Of a stretch of DNA of 64,000 bases, positions 55,039-64,000 are shown in pieces (position 1 is the first letter of the stretch; each line of letters begins with the position of its first letter). Under the pieces are notes generated by a model. It made no database searches, was not told the origin of the DNA, and worked only from the letters and a program-made list of their open reading frames with translations. The stretch is from Culex pipiens pallens (Eukaryota; Arthropoda; Insecta; Diptera; Culicidae). The stretch is taken from contig NC_068937.1 in assembly GCF_016801865.2 (NCBI RefSeq), forward strand, positions 70,453,373 to 70,517,372. The letters run 5' to 3'. The position numbers were made by a program, and so were the translations under genes.

Positions 55039-55599
55039 AGGCCTAAATAGATAAAATGTCTGCAATCTGAATGATAAGGAAAGTCTCGGTACAGGATTTG
55101 TAAGAGCGCCTTGAGATTAGAAAAGAGAGATATGGATGGGCATTAGGGTGCCCAGAAAAAATGACCCACTGCTCCACAAGCGGAAAACGGCATCTGTGTA
55201 AATTTTGAGCGAAATTGGTTGAGATTAACCCGTTGATACCCGAGCCTAAAGTTGGTGAAAAAAAAGTTTTTCATACAAAAATGACTTTTTAAAATCGCTA
55301 ATAACTTTTCAGGATCGAGTTTTACAGCTTTGGTATGTTCTACAAAGTTGTAGAGCATTAAATTTTCAATGAGAATCTTACTTTTGGGAATATCGAGGGG
55401 GATGACACTCCTGCGTTGACCGAGCGATAAAGCTCCCTTTCCAGACCTTTGCATCGCTAGTTTTTGCTTTCCCGCTTTATTTTGCTTTAACTCGCGTTAA
55501 CCGCGATAACTCGCTTTTTGGCATGCGTTTTGTTCCGTTCACGCATCAGGCTGCTCGATTTTTATGACAGCGAAAGCTGTCAAACGCATATGACAGTTC
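55039..55599. other. Repeat-like block and spacer
   Basis: 55145-55450 begins AGGGTGCCCAGAAAAAATGACCC and reads like the non-coding foldback families here, but no partner arm was found. 55560-55610 has small hairpins (TGACAGC-GAAA-GCTGTCA). Confidence 0.35.
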
Positions 55600-56230
55600 T
55601 CGTTGTCAAATCAGTCGAGCAGTTTGTTTTGCTGGAACCGATCATCAGCGACCGAAATTCTTGACCGGATCCCGTCGCCGGAGAACCGCGACGACCATGA
55701 GGAGGAGGAAGATCCTTCTTCTCCACCATCTTCCTCCTCCCATAAAAGTAAAGTACCTGAACATTATCGCCAAAGCCGCCGTTAACACGACCTGCGAGGA
55801 CCGAGAGCGCCAATGATCGAAGGAGACACGCATCCGCGTCGATGCGGTTTCGGGGGGAGTTGCTTTGCTCCCGGTGCAACGTCGTGATGGATCACACCCG
55901 GAAAGGTTCAATCGATAAGCACTGGCAGGCGCAAATGCACTTCAAGAATTTGTGGGGAAAGGAAGAATCGAAGGCGTCCACCAAGGAAGGTTTCACCGTA
56001 CGTGTCGTGTGAGACACGGGTCAGGCAATATCCGGAAGGGACGTTTCACGACGATCCGGACTGCGGGGAATTCATGTGTTCCACGTGCAACGTGATAATG
56101 GACCATACGCGGAAGGGACCTGTTGGCCAAGTTACGCGTCAATCATAGTGTGAAATCTGCCTCCAAGCGGGACAATTCCGTGCTGCGGATCAACAAGTTA
56201 CAGGACAAGGACGGTCTTCCGGAAGACGAT
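55600..56230 (+). pseudogene. CGGBP1-like zinc-finger pseudogene
   Basis: Two successive segments read like the single zinc finger of CGG-repeat-binding protein 1 and related hAT-derived BED fingers. The first (about 55845-55955) is GELLCSRCNVVMDHTRKG, with a downstream HWQAQMH. The second (about 56045-56125) is CGEFMCSTCNVIMDHTRKG, truncated after. Stops and frame changes separate them (for example TGA near 56011). The family binds DNA as a nuclear protein. An acidic/Ser-rich N-terminal stretch precedes (EEEEDPSSPPSSSS). Whether the two fingers belong to one gene or a duplicated exon is unclear. Confidence 0.55.
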
Positions 56231-56853
56231 CAAACCTCTTAGGTGGGTCGAATGATACCCACCCAAAACAACCGCATCCAACGCAAGCTAGCAGGACGCA
56301 AGCTGGCCCGGCTTCAGCGAATAAGCAGCTTCCGGATGGAATGTTAATGAAAACGGGCCGCACGCTGTGACCGGGGTTGGGTATGATGAGTCTGCTGTGC
56401 TGTACGGCGATGAACTTCCGGAGGGCCATCTGATGGGCCAGCCACCGAAGTGCCCCACGGAATCCTGCCAAGCACTTTACCGGGGATGTCTGACGGAACA
56501 CTGTTACCGAGACTGAAAACGTGATTGAAAAAAAATGCGATAAGAAAATGACGAAACGGAACCTGCTCAACCGGAACCAATCGGAACACCAGCAAAACTA
56601 CCTCACAAACAGAACACAGAACACAAGTTCCGAAAAAGTTCGATGTGCGGAGAGAAAGTCGTGGAAGCATAATCAGCTTTTAAATTGTTCTTATAGCGAT
56701 GAAATACACAATAAAGATAAATTTAAATAATTTATTTGATTTTATTTTATACTGCTCGATTTATTCCAGATTATCCTTCCAGAAATGATTTCCTGAACTT
56801 GCCGTAGCCTCTTAGATAATCGATTCTCCAAATCGCGACGCGCACTCCGCCTA
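56231..56853. other. Possible 3' remainder of the zinc-finger pseudogene
   Basis: Moderate GC until about 56660, then AATAAAG at 56711 within A/T-rich DNA. No domain recognised. Confidence 0.3.
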
Positions 56854-57310
56854 CACAGAAAAAAAAAATTGGGTAAATTTACATCATTAATGATGTACCA
56901 AAAGTGCACGCCATTAATGATGCTAATTTACATCAACTTCATTGTAAATTTAAATGTCATCCGACGTAAACCAGCCGAACAATGACCCCCCCAGAAACAT
57001 GTAATTTTCCGATATAATCGATGTAATTTTACCGAAATCAAAATTTGTTAACCCCGTTGAATTTTGAATCTGATGTAAATTTCAAAGCTTTTTGAGCTCA
57101 CTGTTTATTGAAACCACTTACTTTTGTTATCATTCCAAGTTTATTTGGACACATAATTATGTTCAAATAGTAACTCTTATTAAAAAAACAAAAGCAAATT
57201 ATTTTAAAGTTCAGTGGGCTCATAGCTTATCAAACATTATCAGATTCTAAATTCAACGAAGTAATACGAAAAAACACAAATTGTGAGAATAATTTTGGTT
57301 CATGACTGTG
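56854..57310 (+). mobile_element. 457-bp CACAG-ended MITE with TA duplication
   Basis: Begins CACAGAAAAAAAAAATTG and ends ATGACTGTG, flanked by TA (56852-56853, 57311-57312). It is related along its length to 29845-30303 and, at the left end, to 8136 and 10955. Non-coding, rich in ATGATGTA palindromes. Confidence 0.75.
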
Positions 57311-57373
57311 TAGATCGTGATGTGATTTTAGCTCTACGGATTTACTAGGAATTTATTAAATTGCAAGACTTAC

Positions 57374-57937
57374 AATTATGCGAGAACATTTCCGTCGTCG
57401 GAGAGCTCATAGTCACCATCATGCCCCTGGTGAACAGCAACTTAGCGTTGTAACTAGCCGTGGCGGAAGATTTGAGACCACCATAGCGTCCTGCAGCAAG
57501 GTAGTTGATTGAGGTACAGATCGGCGAGCTGCGTAAGAAAAAACACAAAAAATATAATTTACCGATTCGAAAGAATTTACCACAACATACCAGCATAACT
57601 GAGTGCGACATTTGAGCCGCTTCTTCGAACAGGACTTCACATACACTTGGTTGTGGCATTTGCGACCGTGTTGCTGTTTTGTATTTGATCAGCAGGACCG
57701 AAATGCCCAAGTGAGCTGCAGCAGATGGGCCCAGTTGGCACCAAATCCATCGGCATCCCTGCATAGTGGGTAACTTCCGCGTCGTGCTGTGAGAAATAAG
57801 ACAGATTTAATAACTTATACAGCTTTTTGAGACCATTTCTTACCTTTATCAAAACTTAAACTAATTCGGTTTCCCCCCAAACGAGCGCCTCGCGCAGTGG
57901 CGAGAAGTTTTACACTTGGTTTCCACACAAAAAACGG
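57374..57937 (-). pseudogene. Possible three-exon gene remnant, unknown family
   Basis: Minus-strand splice consensus sites line up: donor AAAG|GTAAGA (57844/57843), acceptor TTTCTCACAG (57787), donor CTG|GTATGT (57591/57590), acceptor TTTCTTACGCAG (57529), donor AATT|GTAAGT (57374/57373). Implied introns are 57 and 62 bp, typical for mosquitoes. The best frame runs through all three exons and includes DADGFGANWAHLLQLTWAF, GRKCHNQVYVKSCSKKRL and GRYGGLKSSATASYNAKLL, but has one TGA in the middle exon. The other two frames close at exon edges. The family was not recognised. It could be a recently broken gene or one with a sequence error. Confidence 0.4.
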
Positions 57938-58134
57938 AATAAAAAAAAATCAAAATAAAAAATCATCTGATCGAATCTCCAAATCCAAATCGAATGACCA
58001 AATTTTTGCTTTTTCGTTTTCGCACCTTTTCACAACAAACATGAAAATGAAAAAAATGAAAACATTAAATGTTTTGACATTTAACACCAATGACTTTGAA
58101 ATTTGAAAAGCAGCCATGAGATTCTGTCGGAGTT
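57938..58134. other. AT-rich spacer up to the Juan-type boundary
   Basis: Nothing coding. It ends in TGTCGGAGTT (58125-58134), a decamer found five times in this window. Confidence 0.4.
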
Positions 58135-60454
58135 AACATTTAACCTGGATACTTTCAATGTGATCCTTGTAAGTAAGGTTTTTGTCAAAAGCAAGTCCAA
58201 GATATTTCACTTGATCCTCCCACTTTAAATTTACCTCATTCATCTTTATAATGTGATGACTTTTTGGTTTAAGAAAATCAGCCCTTGGTTTGTGAGGGAA
58301 AATAATAAGTTGAGTTTTTGCAGCATTTGGAGTAATTTTCCATTCTTTCAAATAAGAATTGAAAATATCCAAGCTTTTTTGTAATCTTCTTGTGATGACA
58401 CGAAGGCTTCTACCTTTGGCGGAGATGCTTGTATCATCAGCAAAAAGTGATTTCTGACATCCTGGGGGCAAATGAGGCAAGTCAGAAGTAAAAATATTGT
58501 ATAAAATTGGACCCAAAATGCTTCCTTGAGGGACGCCGGCACGTACAGGTAGTTGATCAGATTTGCTATTCTGATAACATACCTGCGGAGTACGATCCGT
58601 CAAATAATTTTGAATAATTTTCACGATGTAAATCGGAAAATTAAACCTTTTCAATTTCGCAATCAAACCTTTATGCCAAACACTGTCAAATGCTTTTTCT
58701 ATGTCTAGAAGAGCAGCGCCAGTAGAATAGCCCTCAGATTTGTTGCTTCGAATTAAATTTGAAACTCTCAACAACTGATGAGTAGTTGAATGCCCAAGGC
58801 GAAATCCAAACTGCTCATCAGCGAAAATTGAATTTTCATTAATGTGCGTCATCATTCTATTAAGAATTATTCTTTCGAATAATTTACTAATAGATGAAAG
58901 CAAACTAATGGGCCGATAGCTTGAGGCTTCAGCAGGATTTTTATCCGGTTTTAAAATCGGAACTACTTTGGCATTTTTCCAACTACTGGGAAAATATGCC
59001 AAATCAAAACATTTGTTGCAAATTTTGACCAAGCTACTTAAAGTTGCTTCTGGTAATTTTTTAATTAAAATGTAAAAAATGCCATCCTCACCAGGGGCTT
59101 TCATATTTTTAATTTTTTTGATAATAGATTTTATTTCATTCAAATCCGTATTAAAAACATCATCTGATGAAAACTGTTGTTCAACAATATTCTGAAATTC
59201 TATTGAAATTTGATTTTCAATAGGACTCAGAACATTTAAGTTGAAATTATGAGCACTCTCAAACTGCTGAGCAAGTTTTTGAGCTTTCTCCCCATTAGTT
59301 AATAGAATATTATCACCATCTTTTAAAGAAGGGATTGGTTTTTGAGGTTTCTTAAGAACCTTTGAAAGTTTCCAAAAAGGTTTGGAATAAGGTTTAATTT
59401 GTTCGACATCTCTTGCGAACTTTTCATTTCGCAGGAGAGTGAATCTGTGGTCAATAACCTTTTGCAAATCTTTTTGAATTCGCTTCAGTGCAGGATCACG
59501 AGAACGTTGATACTGTCTTCGACGAACATTTTTCAGACGAATCAGAAGCTGAAGATCGTCATCAATAATGGGAGAATCAAATTTGACTTGGACTTTAGGA
59601 ATAGCAATATTCCTAGCATCCAAAATTGCATTAGTTAAAGATTCCAAGGCTGAATCAATATCAGCTTTGGTTTCTAAAACAAAATCATGATTTAAATTAT
59701 TCTCAATATGATGCTGATACCTGTCCCAATTAGCTTTGTGGTAATTAAACACAGAACTATTGGGTCTGGTAACTGCTTCATGAGAAAGTGAAAAAGTTAC
59801 TGGAAGGTGATCAGAATCAAAATCAGCATGAGTCACTAAAGGACCACAATACTGACTTTGATTTGTCAGAACCAAATCAATTGTTGATGGATTTCTAACA
59901 GAAGAAAAGCAAGTTGGCCCATTCGGGTATAAAACCGAATAAAGACCAGAAGTGCAATCTCTGAATAGAATTTTACCATTGGAATTTACTTTTGAATTAT
60001 TCCAAGATTGGTGTTTGGCATTAAAATCACCGATGATCAAAAATCGAGATCTATGCCGAGTAAGTTTATTCAAATCCCCTTTGAAATAATTTTTATTTTC
60101 CCCAGTGCATTGGAATGGTAAATATGCAGCTGCAATCATAATTTTCCCAAAAGAAGTTTCAAGTTCAATGCCCAAACTTTCAATAACTTTTAACTTAAAG
60201 TCACGTAAAGTGCTATAAGTCATACTACGGTGGATAACTATTGCAACTCCAACGCCATTTCGATTCATTCTGTTATTGGTTATAACTTTATAATCTGGAT
60301 CACTTTTCAAATAAGTGCCAGTTTTTAAAAATGTTTCGGTTATAACAGCAACATGCACGTTATGAACTCGTAAAAAGTTGAAAAATTCATTTTCTTTCGC
60401 TTTTAAAGAGCGAGCATTAAAGTTCATAATATTGATGGAATTACTTAGATCCAT
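58135..60454 (-). pseudogene. Juan-type (Jockey clade) ORF2, 3'-truncated
   Basis: 773 residues open without a stop. Endonuclease: NFNARSLKAKENEF, ITETFL, LIIGDFNAKHQSW and DSDHLPVTFSLS. RT: APGEDGIFY, SYRPISLLSSISKLFERI, EQFGFRLGHSTTHQL, AALLDIEKAFDSVWH, GVPQGSILGP and the catalytic SLFADDTSI (about residue 688). The thumb begins VKYLGLAFDKNLTY, but the remaining 120 or so residues and the 3' UTR are missing at 58134. The ATG at 60454 overlaps the end of ORF1 by 13 nt. Juan elements are known from Culex and Aedes. The 3' loss is not the usual 5' truncation and implies a later deletion or replacement. Confidence 0.85.
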
Positions 60455-60857
60455 GATTAAACTTCAGGGTAAGAACAACATCATTCGCAAATTTTAATCC
60501 AATTTGGATAGCTTCCATCATGGATGTAGCATTACTCATTGTTTGAATCAAACCAAACAGTGAGTTTTGCAAAAAAAAGTCATTTTTTCAAACGTAACAT
60601 CGCCGAGATCAGAAGATCCCAAAGCGTTGCCAGCAGAAAAATTTTCAAATGAAATTTGAGGTACCTGCCCAATTTGAAAATTGGTAGAGGATTTAAAATT
60701 CGTGGATGAACCCGAACCCGAAACGACGTTGGCATAAGAAATACCATTGCTGTTACCTAACCTGACTTTGAGAAAATTTCGGTTTGGATTTCGGCTGATG
60801 CTTAGCACGAGAATCCAAAACCTTTTTTCTGACGGGGCAATCCCAGAAATTTGATTT
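60442..60857 (-). pseudogene. Juan-type ORF1, C-terminal end, interrupted
   Basis: Reads NFWDCPVRKKVLDSRAKHQ (end of the zinc-knuckle region), a frameshift near 60765, GISYANVVSGSGS, further frame drift near 60580, and the tail KFNHGSK with stop at 60442-60444. Everything upstream of NFWDCP is cut off by the 3' end of the I-superfamily element, so the rest of ORF1 should lie beyond the right edge of the window. Confidence 0.8.
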
Positions 60858-61249
60858 TTTTTTTCATAAAATTATTTTTATTAGGTCCTTTTTGGTACTG
60901 GGACCTGGTTAGGACCGAGTCGGCTTTTGTAATTACAAAAAACGTAATAATTACAGAGGATCTTGTGTGTAAATGTTAGTGGGAGGGGAGCCGATTACCC
61001 GCGGCCTACTCGGGGTTAGTTGGGAAGGGATTGATGTTAAAGACAAGGCATGGGATGGGAAGGGGGATTGTGTAGGGGTCTTGGTTGGCTCTGCTGGCCT
61101 TTGCGTTTTGTCCTCAGCCGCAACTCGGTGTCCAGCTGCTGGGGCGATCTTGCTTTGCTTCCGGTGCAACCATAAACGACGGCTTTGTGTGAAGGCGAGT
61201 TATACTAACTGGAGGAAAACTAACTGAAGGAAAACTAACTGGAAGAAAA
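60858..61249 (-). other. 3' UTR and A-tail of I-superfamily element
   Basis: On the minus strand about 390 bp follow the ORF, with a near-tandem CCAGTTAGTTTTC motif (61200-61255) and a terminal A run of about 10 nt at 60858-60868 preceded by AATAAAAATAA. The A run abuts Juan ORF1 coding sequence. Confidence 0.7.
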
Positions 61250-64000
61250 CTAAATGGATATTTTGGAATCTGAGAGGAACTGATAGATAGGATAGAGAAC
61301 ATCAAGGTCTAGTTGAGATAGTGCGTCTCGCATCGGGATTTCTGGTGGTCTTCCTCGGGCCCTGAGGGTATCTTTCAACTTAATTCTGTGAGCCTGGTGA
61401 TCTGGACACGCCCATACGAGATGGTCGATGTCCTGATAACCCTGCCCACAGTCGCATAAGTTCGTATCACTCATGTTGATACGGTAAAGATGAGCCTTGG
61501 ACGAGTAATGGTTCGACATAAGGCGGGACATCGTTCTGATGAATCCACGCGTCAAGTCCATTCCCTTGAACCAGGCTTTTCTTTGCACCTTAGGTCGTAT
61601 GGAATACATCCAACGTCCCTTGGTGTCGTCGTCCCATTGTTTTTGCCAATCCAGGAGCGCACGCTGCCTCGGCAAACCGTAGCCGCTTTTTCATTACCCG
61701 GAATCGAGCAATGAGCGCGGACCCACACCACCGTGATGCTGAAGGACTGAGCCGCCAGGTTGTTTAAAGTCTTGCGTATTTCCGTGAGGAAAAACGCAGA
61801 CTCCCTGGTCGGCTTCAGAGACCGGATAGCCTCAACAGAGCTAAAGCTATCGGTGAAGATGAAGTAGTGGTCAGGTGGCATGGTCTCGATGATTCGCAGT
61901 GCGCAGTAAACCGCGGCTAACTCTGCGACGTAAACCGAACTCGGGTCCTTCAGCTTAAAGAACAGCTGATAAGATTCATGATAAACACCGAAGCCCGTAC
62001 AGCCGTCGAGCTTGGAGCCATCGGTGAAGAATCTGTTGTTTGGAGGAACATGGTTGTACTTTGATGCGAAGATCGACGGTACAACTCCCCGCAGAAGATG
62101 GTTTGGGATACCGCGAGTATCGGCTTTCATGGACGTGTCGAAGCCAATCAGGGTGCTACTGGTTAACGGAGGCGTGCGCTGTACCGTTGTGCTCGGGCTC
62201 CACTCCCACGATGACATAAAGTCATAGTATAAAAGCATGCGCCGAGACTCAACGTGAAGGTTCAGCAACGTTTCAAAGTTGTCAATTACCAGTTTATTCC
62301 TGTAATCACACCGGATCAGGAACCGGTAAGACAGTTCGTAGTAACGAGTTCGCAGAGGCAATACTCCCGCCAAGACCTCGAGGATCATGTTGTGAGTTGA
62401 GTGCATGCATCCCAAGACAATGCGAAGACTTCGGTACTGTATCCGCTGGAGAACCAACAAGCGTGATTTCGCAGCTGACTGGAAGCAGAAACTGCCATAT
62501 TCCAGCACCGAGAGTATCGTTGTCTTGTACAGTCGAAGCAGGTCAGAAGGATGAGCACCCCACCGGTTGCCAGAGACACTGCGCAGAAAATTAGTTCTTT
62601 GCAGGCACTTTTGCTTCAAATAGTTAATGTGCTTCCCCCATGTTCCCTTTTGATCGAAGATGGTACCCATGTACATGAAGTGGTCCGACTGCTCGATAGT
62701 CTTTCCCGAGAGAGAAAGATTGAGCTGTGCCGGTTCATGCTTCCCTGTAAAAACGACCAGTTCCGTCTTCGCCGGAGAGAATTCAATACCCTTTTCAACT
62801 GCCCAATAGGCCAAGTTGTTCAGGGTATCTTGCAAGGGTTCTAGCAGATCGAATTCCTTCTTGGCAGCGATTGAAACCACTGCGTCATCTGCGTACTGTA
62901 TAAGGGTGCAGTCTCCGGTCAAGCAATCATCGATGTCGCTGACGTAGAAGTTATACATGGATGGACTAAGGCGTGAGCCTTGTGCCAAACCCATGTAACT
63001 TATCCGGGTGATTGCCAGATCACCTTGCACAAAGTGCATGTGTTTTTCTGACAACAGGTTGATGAGGAAGTTGCACATCGTCGGATTGAGACCGCTCCGC
63101 CGCAGCTTTACTCCCAACACATCGATGGAGACTGAATCGAATGCACCCTTGATGTCTAGGAAGACAGAAGCCATTTGCTGTTTTTTACCACGGGCTATGT
63201 CGATTCCTGTGGCCAGCAAGACTAGACAGTCGCTTGTTCCCTTGCCTCTCCGGAAGCCGTACTGCGTGTCTGACAGCAAGTGCTCTCGTTCCATCCATGG
63301 TTCGAGGCGGTCGAGGATCATCTTCTCCAGCAACTTGCGTAGACACGACAGCAAGCTGATTGGACGATACGAGTTGTGGTCGGATGCCGGCTTACCGGGC
63401 TTTTGAATGGCAACCACCCGGACCTGTCGCCATTCGTGTGGAATTATGTTCTGCTCCACGAACGTGTTGAACAGATTCAACAGACGCTGCTTGGCGACGT
63501 CTGGAAGATTTTTCAGCAAGCTGAACTTGATCTTGTCCGGACCAGGAGCAGTGTTGTTGCCCGTCAATAGTGCTATGGAGAGCTCTACCATCGAGAAAGG
63601 AGGATTAGCATCGCTCCCATCAACAACGTCGAATGATGGTTGTGTCGGCACCGAGTCCGGGCACACCTTCTTGGCGAAATCCAAAATCCACTTGTCCGAT
63701 TTTTCCACACTCTCGTTCGGAACGGAACCTCTTCGCATGGCCTTCGCAACGCGCCACAGAGTGCTCATGGACGTATCTGCTGGTAGTCCTTCAACGAACT
63801 CCCGCCAGTACATTCGCTTCTTCCGCTTCAGAGTATTACTGTACCTGCGATCAAGAGCTCTATACCTTTGGAAGTTCGCTGGGGATCCACACTTGCAGAA
63901 GTCCACATAAGCTACAGACCTGGCCGCCGAGAGATCCGTACACTCCTTGTCCCACCAGGGAAGTGGAGGGCGCGTTCGGATGTATGGTCCCGGGACGGGT
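61250..64000 (-). pseudogene. I-superfamily non-LTR ORF2: RT, RNase H, zinc finger; runs off the edge
   Basis: The frame is open to the window end, entering with PPLPWWDKECTDL just downstream of the missing endonuclease. RT: APGPDKIKFSLLKNLP, SYRPISLLSCLRKLLEKM, DTQYGFRRGKGTSDC, SVFLDIKGAFDSV, GLAQGSRLSP and the catalytic IQYADDAVVSI. RNase H: RFFTDGSKLDG, VAELAAVYCAL, IFTDSFSSVEAI and VRAHCSIPGNEKA. About 25-30 residues are then deleted and the frame shifts near 61680. It resumes PRQRALLDWQKQWDDDTKG and ends with a zinc finger, CDCGQGYQDIDHLVWACPDH. An RNase H downstream of RT places it in the I/LOA/Outcast group. The exact clade is not settled. Confidence 0.85.

Noticed and set aside
1..64000. 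Endogenous viral elements
   Set aside because: Mosquito genomes often contain flavivirus- or rhabdovirus-like insertions, but no frame read here resembled such proteins. Only retrotransposon and ribosomal-protein similarities were seen.

Overview
This window reads as intergenic or heterochromatin-like DNA from a mosquito, probably a culicine (Culex or Aedes). No intact host gene is visible. The host call rests on the mix of elements: a Juan-type Jockey retrotransposon, an RTE of the type known from Aedes, Tx1/L1-type and I-superfamily non-LTR elements, copia and mag-like gypsy LTR elements, tRNA-headed SINEs, and many TA-flanked MITEs. It also rests on a ribosomal protein L6 pseudogene. All family names come from motif reading by eye; no database search was run.

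Layout. 242-4435: a long-TIR foldback element that holds a second foldback element and two SINEs. 5617-12000: a decayed mag-like gypsy pol fused to the 3' part of an RpL6 pseudogene; a 2.6 kb piece is tandemly duplicated and one copy received an extra MITE. 11839-17686: a TIR element sitting inside the RpL6 pseudogene, with an apparently intact Tx1/L1-like non-LTR (ORF1, ORF2, 60-nt poly(A)) between its arms. 17692-18245: the 5' part of the same RpL6 pseudogene. 19332-23938: a full-length copia element with both LTRs and a 5-bp target duplication, but a disabled gag-pol.

23944-31000 is AT-rich DNA with small MITEs and unrecognised, decayed exon-like pieces. 31290-45076 is built from a TA-flanked foldback family and a 3.4 kb TIR element that carries a 141-bp minisatellite. 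A 5,481-bp unit including that element is present twice in tandem. 44300-50818 is a Jockey-like element on the minus strand, interrupted by a TIR MITE and by an RTE element. 50853-55040 holds further foldback copies, SINEs, the 3' end of another non-LTR element and a 110-bp tandem repeat. 55600-56230 is a CGGBP1-like zinc-finger pseudogene. 57374-57937 is a possible spliced gene remnant. 58135-60857 is a Juan-type element whose ORF1 is interrupted by an I-superfamily element that runs off the right edge.

No operon or pathway is encoded; the genes present are those of selfish elements. The value of the window is its stratigraphy: several insertions can be ordered because the empty site survives in a duplicate or in the opposite inverted arm. 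No virus-derived gene, CRISPR array or defence system was seen.
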